The notes under the pieces: generated by a model
Databases searched by the model: none
What the model was told of the DNA's origin: nothing
What the model saw: only the letters and a program-made list of their open reading frames with translations
Source of the DNA: Bacteroidota bacterium
GTDB lineage: Bacteria > Bacteroidota > Bacteroidia > J057
NCBI GenBank assembly: GCA_020438265.1
Contig: JAGQVA010000003.1
Location: forward strand, 1 to 37,957
DNA: 37,957 nt
Direction: 5' to 3'
Part shown: positions 14,811 through 22,290 of the stretch, in pieces
Layout of the letters: every line of letters starts with the position of its first letter
Numbering within the stretch: the stretch's first letter is position 1
Program-made: the position numbers and the translations under genes

Positions 14811-16544
14811 TTAATTATTTACTCTGTTTAAAAATCGTTTTTTACGACGATAGGGAAATACATCCACAATTTCTCCGTCAATTTGTTTCTGTTGCATATC
14901 TATCCAAAACTTTGGCTCAAAAAGATCTCCATGCAGTTGGTAAAAAACTTCCCGAATATTCTCTTTCCCGATCAGGAAATACTTAAATTCTTCCGGAAAT
15001 ACATCATTATGACTGACAGCAAACCAGGGGGTAGAAGCATAAACCTCATCTGACTCCTCGGGTTCGGGAAGTCTGCGGAACCGGTAATCAGTCAGCAATC
15101 CAATTTCGTCATAGTCATAAAATACCACCCGATTATGACGGGTTACGCCAAAGTTTTTCAAGAGCATATCACCCGGAAATATATTCGCAGCAGCCAATTG
15201 TTTAATGCAATTGCCATACTCTTCTACCGCAGCCTCAATTTCTTCCTCATTCGCCTGATCCAAATATAGATTCAATGGCACCATCTTACGTTCAGTATAC
15301 AGATGATCAATGATGACATTCTCCCCTTCAACTCTCACAATTGACCCGGCAACCTGAAGCAGATGCTCCAGTAATTCTTCTGAAAACCGATCTTTGGGAA
15401 GTGAAAAATATTCAAACTCGTGTGTATCGGCCATTCGCCCTACCCGATCGTGCATGGATACGAGCTTATATTTGGATTTTACCTGCCCTCTACTCATCGA
15501 TTTAGGCGGATCAAATTTATCCTTGATTAATTTGAATACAATATGATAAGAAGGAAGAGTAAATACCGCCATTACCATGCCTCGGATTCCCGGAGCGATA
15601 ATGAATTGATCATTCGATTTGTCCAGGTGCAACAAAAAATGCCGGTAAAGTTCTGTTTTGCCATGTTTATTAAATCCAATGGAATTGTAGATATCGCTAT
15701 AAGGTTTTAGCGGTAAAACCGTCTTAATAAAATGTACCAGTTCTGAGGGAATATCTACATTCACCAGAAAATAGGAACGAGTATAACTGAAAATAATACT
15801 CATATCATTGGGGTCGGTGATCAGGGTATCAGCATAAATTCCATCTTTACTATGAAGAAGTGGAATAATAAAAGGGAAATATTTGCCTCCTATAAAAAAT
15901 CGTCCAACAATATAGGCACCCTTATTTCGGTAAAATACTGACTTTACAATATCCAGACGACTCTCCTCATCAGGCTGGTAAAGGTATAAAATATCCTCCT
16001 GCACTTTCTCAGTAATGTAAAGGACATCCCTTTCCAGGTCTTCATAAGGAATATCAAATTCAAACTTTTTAAGAACCTGCCTCACCAGATCGGCAACTGT
16101 CCTGTTATCTTCCCGATGATATGAATAATACACCGACTCCACATGTTGATATTCCCGTTGGGTATGCTCATCCGCAACAAACATCATATCAATATTTGCT
16201 CCAATGTCCCCCAAAACTTTCCGGCAAACAGAATTCAGAAAAGTCTCAGCTATTTCATATTCAGGCTTTTGTAAAGCCTGACGGGCATAAACCGGTTTTA
16301 TTTCCCGCCAGGTTTCCAGATTATTAAAATGGTCTCCCATAGTCAACTGCACCTGACGGGCAATGCGATAGACCTGTCTTTTGTAAAGATTCAGACGACG
16401 TCGGCTATCAGCCTGCAGGCCATGCCAGTCACGGTTTTGATATCTTATTTTTGCCCGACCGGTAATTTCCCGAAAATCACGCAAAAAGTTGTCAAAACCT
16501 TCGCTAATTATGCTTACTGTTGCTGAGACCAGTTCCTCATTCAT
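14811..16544 (-). CDS. aceK: Isocitrate dehydrogenase kinase/phosphatase
   Basis: The 577-residue length matches E. coli AceK (578). This bifunctional enzyme phosphorylates isocitrate dehydrogenase to divert carbon into the glyoxylate bypass and also reverses the modification. The ATP-binding loop APGIRGMVMAVF lies at 317-328 and the expected lysine in VFKLIKDKF is K338. HDRVGRMADTHEFE and ERKMVPLNLYLDQ are family blocks, and the catalytic core PGDMLLKNFGVTRH plus VVFYDYDEI gives D459, N464 and D477, each two residues beyond the E. coli positions. The end carries VFPEEFKYFL and DVFPYRRKKRF. The glyoxylate genes aceA and aceB are not in this window. A glycosyltransferase follows closely. AceK is best known from Proteobacteria. 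Confidence 0.95.
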   Translation of the reverse strand: MNEELVSATVSIISEGFDNFLRDFREITGRAKIRYQNRDWHGLQADSRRRLNLYKRQVYRIARQVQLTMGDHFNNLETWREIKPVYARQALQKPEYEIAETFLNSVCRKVLGDIGANIDMMFVADEHTQREYQHVESVYYSYHREDNRTVADLVRQVLKKFEFDIPYEDLERDVLYITEKVQEDILYLYQPDEESRLDIVKSVFYRNKGAYIVGRFFIGGKYFPFIIPLLHSKDGIYADTLITDPNDMSIIFSYTRSYFLVNVDIPSELVHFIKTVLPLKPYSDIYNSIGFNKHGKTELYRHFLLHLDKSNDQFIIAPGIRGMVMAVFTLPSYHIVFKLIKDKFDPPKSMSRGQVKSKYKLVSMHDRVGRMADTHEFEYFSLPKDRFSEELLEHLLQVAGSIVRVEGENVIIDHLYTERKMVPLNLYLDQANEEEIEAAVEEYGNCIKQLAAANIFPGDMLLKNFGVTRHNRVVFYDYDEIGLLTDYRFRRLPEPEESDEVYASTPWFAVSHNDVFPEEFKYFLIGKENIREVFYQLHGDLFEPKFWIDMQQKQIDGEIVDVFPYRRKKRFLNRVNN

Positions 16545-16649
16545 AGGCGCTAAGATAGAAAAGTTTATCGTAGGAGGATATGCTAAAAGAACAGTTAATA
16601 TAATATTTCATAATTCTTTTCCCTAGATTTACCAGATCAATATTCAATT

Positions 16650-17450
16650 ATGCAATTAACGGAAATCAATATATACCCGGTAAAGTCTTTAGGCAGGGTT
16701 CAATTGAGTCAATCTTCTTTAACAGATCGTGGGTTAATGCATGATCGCAGATGGATGATTGTTGATGAACATAACCAGTTTATTACCCAGCGAAAAATCC
16801 CTTCCATAGCAGTTATCCAACCACAATTGACAGACAGGGAATTAATTCTTTCTCATCCAAATGGTAGTTCAGCCCGGGTTCCATTGGTTTCCGATGGAGG
16901 AGAGGAAATAAATGTCCAGATTTTCGACCAGATCTGTCTTGCGATTTCTCACCAAAATCATTCAACAGAATTAAACAACTGGTTGTCCAACATATTAGGT
17001 CTTACCTGTAAATTGGTATATATGCCTGATCAAAGTCATCGATTTGTTAAGGAAAAATATGGAGCTGCGGATAAAATTGTCAGTTTTGCTGATGGTTTTC
17101 CCTATGTGATCATTGGGGAAGCATCTTTGAATTATTTAAATCAGAAACTGGAGAATCCTGTTCCCATGACAAGATTTCGCCCCAATTTTGTCTTTTCCGG
17201 AGGAGAACCTCATGAAGAAGACAAATGGAGTCAAATAAAAATAGGGACAGTTCATTTTCGTGCCGTTGTCCAATGGGGTAGATGTATGGTAACTACTGTA
17301 GATCAAAATACAGGTGTAAAAGAAACAGAACCATTAAAGACCCTGAATACCTATCGAAAAAAGGATGATAAGGTAGTTTTTGGAATGACTCTGATAGGTC
17401 CATCATCAGGAATCGTTTCAGTAGGAGATCTCATTGAACCTTTATCCTAA
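16650..17450 (+). CDS. MOSC domain protein (mARC/YcbX-like)
   Basis: This 266-residue protein has an N-terminal MOSC beta-barrel domain (INIYPVKSLGRVQLSQ, LTDRGLMHDRRWMIVDE, FITQRKIP). The C-terminal MOSC domain has MTRFRPNFVFSGGEP and WGRCMVTTVDQNTG. C212 in the GRC motif is the residue that ligates molybdenum in related mARC and YcbX proteins. The family binds the molybdenum cofactor and typically reduces N-hydroxylated compounds; the native substrate here is unknown. It appears cytoplasmic, with no signal. It stands alone between the divergent aceK gene and a 237-base gap. The segment before the start contains TAGATTTA, close to the Bacteroidota -7 pattern, but the -33 element is unclear. 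Confidence 0.9.
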   Translation: MQLTEINIYPVKSLGRVQLSQSSLTDRGLMHDRRWMIVDEHNQFITQRKIPSIAVIQPQLTDRELILSHPNGSSARVPLVSDGGEEINVQIFDQICLAISHQNHSTELNNWLSNILGLTCKLVYMPDQSHRFVKEKYGAADKIVSFADGFPYVIIGEASLNYLNQKLENPVPMTRFRPNFVFSGGEPHEEDKWSQIKIGTVHFRAVVQWGRCMVTTVDQNTGVKETEPLKTLNTYRKKDDKVVFGMTLIGPSSGIVSVGDLIEPLS

Positions 17451-17687
17451 GTCAAAGAAAAAGCGCTAAATCTCCAAAATTTTTCTTTCCATTTGCAACG
17501 CTATGCCAGTGGTTGGTTGTCTTTTACATAGATGCAATAACTTGTCAGGTTGCCTGACCTCTATTCGTCACATATAATAAGTAAACCGACACGCTTGTAC
17601 AGAAGTCCAAAACCCGGTTCAATATAGCACACCAGACTGGAGTTTTATTCGTACAAGAAAATGTAAATCTATTCAAAATTAAATCAA
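17451..17687. other. 237-base leader/promoter gap with structured motifs
   Basis: The gap has a perfect small hairpin GTCAGG-TTG-CCTGAC (17544-17558). It also has the second copy of a 28-base motif (17589-17616), whose CTTGTAC (17594-17600) is complementary to GTACAAG (17651-17657). The segment between them could fold as a leader structure upstream of the beta-barrel protein gene. No known riboswitch was recognised. Confidence 0.45.
17589..17616 (+). other. Conserved 28-base motif, copy 2
   Basis: This copy contains ACACGCTTGTACAGA and CCAAAACCCG, matching 12910-12937 at 22 of 28 positions. It lies 72 bases before the start of the outer-membrane protein gene. A shared regulator or promoter class is one explanation. 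Confidence 0.45.
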
Positions 17688-18371
17688 ATGGAATCAATAA
17701 ACGAAAACTATCAGACCGTAGGAAAAAGTCAGCTGTTCAAGTCCCTCATGATACTTGCAATATCCGTATTTTTCCTTCAGGGCGCTTATGCTCAAAAAAT
17801 CAAAATTGGCCCCAGGATCAGTGTTGGAACTTCCGACATCCAGCCCGGAGATTTTCTGGATGCAGATGGCCAAAGCCCTCAGGAATTAAGCATTATGCTT
17901 AAGGACGCTACCCCCGAATATGCTGTAGGTGGATTTTTCCGTGTTCAGTTGTTGGGAATATATGTGCAGCCAGAGCTTTTGTTTGCCACTTCTAAAGTAA
18001 CCTATGAAGAAAACAATCAGCAAACCGGAAGTACTGACGACAGAAAAGAAAGGTTTTACAATCTCGAAATTCCCGTAATGGCTGGTACGAAACTCGGGCC
18101 ATTGCGCGCTCAGGCCGGACCGGTTTTCAGAATGGATATTAACAGCATGTCAGAACTGGTCAACGTTTCCGGATATGGACGGAATCTTCAGGAATCCAGC
18201 GTTGGCCTAAGAGCTGGTGTAGGGGTTGACCTTGGAAAAAAGATCATTGTTGATCTGACTTATGAGGCTAATTTAAGCGCCTTTGCCAACGAAGTTACCA
18301 TTGGAGGTCATAGTTATGAGCTTTCCAATCGGAAATCTCAGGTTACCTTTAGTCTGGGACTGGCTTTATAA
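17688..18371 (+). CDS. Outer-membrane beta-barrel protein (PorT-like family)
   Basis: This 227-residue protein has an N-terminal region with a hydrophobic signal (about residues 19-35) ending GAYAQ. The mature part alternates short amphipathic strands and glycines typical of an eight-stranded barrel: KIKIGPRISVGTS, VGGFFRVQLLGIYVQPELLF, VMAGTKLGPLRAQAGPVFRM, VGLRAGVGVDLGKKIIVDLT and SQVTFSLGLAL at the end. This is the outer-membrane beta-barrel family common in Bacteroidota, of unspecified function. A strong terminator follows directly. The long leader with a conserved motif suggests regulated expression. The N-terminus is slightly long for a signal peptide; a start further in cannot be excluded. 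Confidence 0.82.
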   Translation: MESINENYQTVGKSQLFKSLMILAISVFFLQGAYAQKIKIGPRISVGTSDIQPGDFLDADGQSPQELSIMLKDATPEYAVGGFFRVQLLGIYVQPELLFATSKVTYEENNQQTGSTDDRKERFYNLEIPVMAGTKLGPLRAQAGPVFRMDINSMSELVNVSGYGRNLQESSVGLRAGVGVDLGKKIIVDLTYEANLSAFANEVTIGGHSYELSNRKSQVTFSLGLAL

Positions 18372-18393
18372 AAAAACATCAAAACAGAATCGC

Positions 18394-18425
18394 AAGCCGA
18401 AGGTTTTTGCCTTCGGCTTTTTTTA
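18394..18425 (+). terminator. Rho-independent terminator after the beta-barrel gene
   Basis: AAGCCGAAGG (18394-18403) and CCTTCGGCTT (18410-18419) form a perfect 10-bp stem with loop TTTTTG, followed by a T-run. It cleanly ends the gene at 17688-18371. Confidence 0.92.
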
Positions 18426-18505
18426 TTCTCAAAATTTTAATTATCATAAATAGTCGAATAAATGGTACTACTGATTCAAAAACATACACGCTTGCTCATT
18501 GGATC

Positions 18506-18536
18506 TTGCTTACTGACTATCAACGACTTACCTTTA
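18506..18536 (+). promoter_or_regulatory. Possible Bacteroidota-type promoter
   Basis: TTG at 18506-18508 and TACCTTTA at 18529-18536 are spaced by 20 bases. This resembles the -33 TTG / -7 TAnnTTTG pattern, with one mismatch at the last position. It lies 35 bases before the lipoprotein start at 18572. The match is weak and could be chance. Confidence 0.3.
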
Positions 18537-18571
18537 TCGTATTCTCTTTTACAAAACTAACACATTTCGTT

Positions 18572-19132
18572 ATGAAAAATTTTCGACCAATCACACAGCT
18601 TTCAATATTCGCGCTTTTTATTTTATCCATAGGCTTAAGTGCCTGTGTGAGAGTAGATGGCCCACAAGGACCTCAGGGCTCTCCCGGAAGAGATGGCAAT
18701 GCCAATGTTATCAGTATCAATTATGAAGTTTTTGAATCTGACTGGTTTGAAGTAGGTACTCCGGGAGAAAATGATTTCTATATGGCTTTGGATTTAAGTG
18801 TACCTGAAATTGACCAGGATATCATGGATAATGGGCTGGTTCTGGCTTATTACCGAATTGATGACAAGTCTCCATGGATTGCTCTGCCATATACACTTAT
18901 TTCTCATGACCCTGCTTATGTTGAAAAACTCGATTTTATCTATGATGTAGGATTTGTAGGATTCCAGAGTCAGGCAACTGACAAAAATGCTACTCCTTAT
19001 GAAGGCATTTTTAAAATCATCGTAGCATCCGCTTTTCCCGTCAATAAAATGGAAGTAGACTATACGAATTATGAAGAAGTCGCTGCCTGGTTAGGCATAA
19101 GTGAAGATCAGGCTGAATTCAGAAAGCCATAA
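18572..19132 (+). CDS. Small lipoprotein with collagen-like segment
   Basis: The start at 18572 gives a proper lipoprotein signal (MKNFRPITQLSIFALFILSI, then GLSAC), while an upstream in-frame ATG lies inside the preceding terminator and is rejected. The 186-residue protein has, right after the lipid cysteine, a short collagen-like stretch GPQGPQGSPGRDG. A predicted beta-rich part follows, with WFEVGTPGENDFYMALDLSV, PEIDQDIMDNGLVLAYYRID and IFKIIVASAFPVN. This layout, a short Gly-X-Y linker then a 130-residue domain, is seen in many unassigned Bacteroidota lipoproteins. The linker probably holds the domain away from the membrane. It is a single-gene unit with its own terminator. Confidence 0.8.
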   Translation: MKNFRPITQLSIFALFILSIGLSACVRVDGPQGPQGSPGRDGNANVISINYEVFESDWFEVGTPGENDFYMALDLSVPEIDQDIMDNGLVLAYYRIDDKSPWIALPYTLISHDPAYVEKLDFIYDVGFVGFQSQATDKNATPYEGIFKIIVASAFPVNKMEVDYTNYEEVAAWLGISEDQAEFRKP

Positions 19133-19154
19133 GTACCTTTATATACATTTTTCA

Positions 19155-19192
19155 GGGGCTGTCTTTTGATTAAGGCAGCCCCATTATTTTTT
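19155..19192 (+). terminator. Rho-independent terminator after the collagen-like lipoprotein gene
   Basis: GGGGCTG (19155-19161) pairs with CAGCCCC (19176-19182) and is followed by the T-rich ATTATTTTTTATT. Confidence 0.85.
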
Positions 19193-19222
19193 ATTAATTT
19201 GTCGGGGTAAAAACTAATTACT

Positions 19223-20206
19223 ATGAACTTATCTAAACCTCGTACCCTGTTTTATCTGTTTGCTATTTTCATCCCGATTATTTTTCTCAGTTGTAACCAA
19301 CCCGGAAACAAAACCTATCCTTCCCGTCCTATTAGTTTTCTGGTTCCCTGGGCTCCTGGCGGGATGACCGACCTGAGTTCCAGAGCAATGGCTGCAAGTC
19401 TTCAAAACATATTGGGCACGCCCGTCAATGTCGTCAACCGCACCGGAGGTGGTGGTGTAGTCGGCCATACTGCAATTTCACAGGCACAGCCTGACGGCTA
19501 TACCCTGGGTGCTGTTACAGTAGAAATTACCATGATGCATCGAATGGGAGTAACACAACTTACGCATCAGGACTATACACCCCTGGCACTGATGATCAAT
19601 AATCCCGCTTCCATTACAGTCAGAGCTGACGCTCCCTGGGAAAATATCGATGAACTCATAGAAGAAATCCGCAATCATCCAGGTGAACTCCAGGCTTCAG
19701 GAACAGCGCGGGGAGGAATTTGGGATCTGGCCAGAATTGGTTTTCTTGAAGCTGCAGGCCTACCCGAATCAGCTATGCCCTGGGTCCCAAGTCAGGGATC
19801 TGCCCCGGCACTACAAGAGCTCATAGCCGAAGGTGTAGATGTAGTCACAGCCTCTCTCTCCGAAGTGGATGCACTTAGAAAAGCAGGTCAGGTCAAAACC
19901 CTGGCAGTTATGGCTGAAGACAGACTTCCTCAGTTTCCTGAAATTCCTACCTTAAAAGAAACAGGAATCGACTGGAGTATTGGAGGATGGGTTTCTATTT
20001 GTGCTCCTAAAAATCTGCCGGCTCCCATTCGGGCTACCCTTGACTCTGCCATTATGATTGCGGCAAAAGATTCCCTTTTCACTTCTTCCATGTCCCAGGC
20101 AGGGTCAAATATCCAATATCTGCACGGAGAAAAACTTATTCACTTTCTCACAAAGCAGGATAGTATCAACGGTGCGATGATGAAAAATGCCGGTATAGGA
20201 CAATGA
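19223..20206 (+). CDS. tctC: Tripartite tricarboxylate transporter, substrate-binding protein TctC
   Basis: This 327-residue protein has a lipoprotein signal (FIPIIFLSC, probable lipid cysteine C24) and then the TctC/Bug fold. Family blocks are YPSRPISFLVPWAPGGMTD, VVNRTGGGGVVGHTAISQAQ, PDGYTLGAVT, GELQASGTARGG, LQELIAEGVDVVTASLSEV and IPTLKETGIDWSIGGWVSI. It captures small carboxylates such as citrate in the periplasm and delivers them to the TctAB membrane complex; the exact ligand cannot be read. Anchoring by a lipid is a change from the soluble Proteobacterial form, although the host type explains it. Its stop codon overlaps the tctB start (ATGA). The family is common in Proteobacteria and uncommon in Bacteroidota. 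Confidence 0.92.
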   Translation: MNLSKPRTLFYLFAIFIPIIFLSCNQPGNKTYPSRPISFLVPWAPGGMTDLSSRAMAASLQNILGTPVNVVNRTGGGGVVGHTAISQAQPDGYTLGAVTVEITMMHRMGVTQLTHQDYTPLALMINNPASITVRADAPWENIDELIEEIRNHPGELQASGTARGGIWDLARIGFLEAAGLPESAMPWVPSQGSAPALQELIAEGVDVVTASLSEVDALRKAGQVKTLAVMAEDRLPQFPEIPTLKETGIDWSIGGWVSICAPKNLPAPIRATLDSAIMIAAKDSLFTSSMSQAGSNIQYLHGEKLIHFLTKQDSINGAMMKNAGIGQ

Positions 20207-20655
20207 AAATGACACAAACCAAAATTGATCAAATGAGCGGGATTTTATTCTTGTTATTTGGAATAATCATCTGGATTTACACCCGCAATTTCCCGGATCT
20301 TGAAGAAGGTTATCCCGGCCCGGCTCTGTTCCCCCGTTTAATAGGAAGCGGGTTTATTCTGGGAGGAATCATTCTGGTAATCACACCATTCATATCCTCA
20401 AAGGTTACTGATGACTCTGATGAAAAAAGTCATTTTTCACTTTTGAACCTGGGTAAACTGGTTATCGGATTATTTATAACCGGTCTTTATCCCTTTATAC
20501 AGCCTTATCTTGGATTTATTGGCTCGATAAGCCTGATTGGTTTTGCTATCGGATTTCTTCTCAACGTCAAACCCTGGCTGGCAGCATTAGTTGCCCTTTC
20601 ATGTACCCTGATCGTTTATTTTCTGTTTACCTATTTATTGGGAGTTCCATTATGA
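20203..20655 (+). CDS. tctB: Tripartite tricarboxylate transporter, small membrane subunit TctB
   Basis: This 150-residue protein has four hydrophobic segments (about 10-27, 44-64, 84-100 and 105-148). It has the family features GYPGPALFPRLIGSGFILGG after the first helix and PYLGFIGSISLIGFAIGFLL near the end. TctB is the small subunit that pairs with TctA in the inner membrane; it is poorly conserved in general. It starts at 20203 (or at ATG 20209) and overlaps tctC and tctA by four bases on either side, so the three genes should be translated as a coupled unit. Confidence 0.85.
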   Translation: MKMTQTKIDQMSGILFLLFGIIIWIYTRNFPDLEEGYPGPALFPRLIGSGFILGGIILVITPFISSKVTDDSDEKSHFSLLNLGKLVIGLFITGLYPFIQPYLGFIGSISLIGFAIGFLLNVKPWLAALVALSCTLIVYFLFTYLLGVPL

Positions 20656-22130
20656 CAAGTTTTTTTAGTTGGGAAGGTCTGGCGGCATTGATGCTGGGAG
20701 GGCTATATGGCTCTTTATTTGGCGCCATTCCCGGGCTGACTGCGACTTTGGCAGTTGCCTTATTTATCCCGGTCGCTTTCTTTTTAGATCCGGTTATTGC
20801 CCTGCCGGCAATTATAGCCATATCCTCTGTTGCCATTTTTGCCGGAGATGTGGGCTCTGCTGTGGCAAAAATTCCAGGCACTCCTGCCAGTGCTGCTTAC
20901 CTTGAAGAGCTCTATAATTTGTCCCGAAGGAAAACGCCCCTCTATAGCCTTGGCATCAGCGCAATGGGATCCGCAGTGGGAGGAATGATTGGTACGATCA
21001 TATTAATCATCAGTGCTCTGGGTATTGCAGCAGTAGCGCGAAACTTTTCTTCCTTTGAGTATTTTTGGGTCGCCATTCTGGGACTTTCAGCAGGTATTTT
21101 TGCATCTGGAGGGTCTCCCCTGAAAGCTTTTATTTCCCTTATGCTGGGCCTTCTGCTTTCTACCGTTGGAGTTGATCCGACCTTAGGATTTCCCAGATTT
21201 CATTTTGGCAATGCTACCCTGCTGGGAGGGCTCAACTATATCGTTGCGATGATAGGGCTGTTTGGATTTTCAGAAGTGCTGGAAAATATATATCAGAATC
21301 AAAAGGGGTCTGATACCCAAACGCTAACAACAGAAAGCTCCAGTCAGCAATTCTACACTCAACCGCTTTTACTTATTCTCAAAGAAAAATGGCTGGTTCT
21401 CAGGTCTGCTTTACTTGGAATACTGGTGGGATTTCTTCCCGGTGCCGGCGCTGATATTGGTGCCTGGGTCGCAACGAGTGTGCAAAAAATCAAACAAGGG
21501 GGCAATACTGAAAAATTGGAAGAACACGAAGACGAAGTGATTCTCGCTGGTACGAGCAGCAATAACGCAGCAGTTGCCAGCGCATGGATTCCGGCATTGG
21601 CCCTGGGATTGCCCGGAGATACCGTTACGGCGATCGTACTGGGTGTATTTCTCATGAAAGGGATTACGCCTGGTCCCTTGCTCTTCGACCAGCAGCCCGA
21701 ATTATTATGGGCTTTATATCTGACCTTTTTTATCTCAAATTTATTTTTATTGCCCTTTTATGGTTATCTCACCGCCAGACTGGCAGCCAAATTAATCAAT
21801 ATAAAACTTCCCCTTTTATTAATCGTTATCACGACCCTTTGTATCGTGGGAGCTTACGCCATCAATAATAATCTTTTCGATGTTTGGATTATGATGGGAA
21901 TGGGGTTACTGGCATTTATTCTAAAACGAGGAGGGTTTCCTTTACCTCAAGTTGTATTAGGAATGGTTTTGGGGCCCATCATGGAACAAAATTTCATGGT
22001 TAGCATGATTAAATCACGTTGGGACTGGGCCAGTTTTTTTGAGAGACCCATTGCCATAGCTCTCATGCTCATAACCCTTGCCATATTATTCTTTGGTATG
22101 TATTATCGAAAGAAAATGAAACAATCCTAA
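20652..22130 (+). CDS. tctA: Tripartite tricarboxylate transporter, large membrane subunit TctA
   Basis: I chose the start at 20652, in the ATGA shared with the tctB stop, giving 492 residues, which is the normal family length. An in-frame ATG at 20601 lies inside tctB. The protein has about 11-12 membrane segments and the two half-repeats of the family, each with a Pro-Gly loop: LYGSLFGAIPGLTATLA with DVGSAVAKIPGTPAS in the first half, and LVGFLPGAGADIGAWVA in the second. NNAAVASAWIPALALGLPGD is also typical. It forms the transport pathway, driven by an ion gradient, for the carboxylate delivered by TctC. No two-component tctDE pair is next to it. Nothing I recognise follows in the 160 bases to the next gene. 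Confidence 0.93.
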   Translation: MTSFFSWEGLAALMLGGLYGSLFGAIPGLTATLAVALFIPVAFFLDPVIALPAIIAISSVAIFAGDVGSAVAKIPGTPASAAYLEELYNLSRRKTPLYSLGISAMGSAVGGMIGTIILIISALGIAAVARNFSSFEYFWVAILGLSAGIFASGGSPLKAFISLMLGLLLSTVGVDPTLGFPRFHFGNATLLGGLNYIVAMIGLFGFSEVLENIYQNQKGSDTQTLTTESSSQQFYTQPLLLILKEKWLVLRSALLGILVGFLPGAGADIGAWVATSVQKIKQGGNTEKLEEHEDEVILAGTSSNNAAVASAWIPALALGLPGDTVTAIVLGVFLMKGITPGPLLFDQQPELLWALYLTFFISNLFLLPFYGYLTARLAAKLINIKLPLLLIVITTLCIVGAYAINNNLFDVWIMMGMGLLAFILKRGGFPLPQVVLGMVLGPIMEQNFMVSMIKSRWDWASFFERPIAIALMLITLAILFFGMYYRKKMKQS

Positions 22131-22290
22131 CCCAATCCTGCTTTTATTATAACCAACTCTCTATGAGTCCTTTACAAAAATTTCAGCAACCAACTCTTGA
22201 GTCATTTCTCCTGATTATCTTAATTCAAAATTGAATCAACAGAGACACATTTTATCGCATTTATAACATAAAAATTACCCCGAACAAAAC

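Noticed and set aside
22225-22238. Palindrome ATTCAA-AA-TTGAAT before the arylsulfotransferase-like gene
   Set aside because: It is small, A/T-rich and has no second copy or promoter elements around it that I could support.
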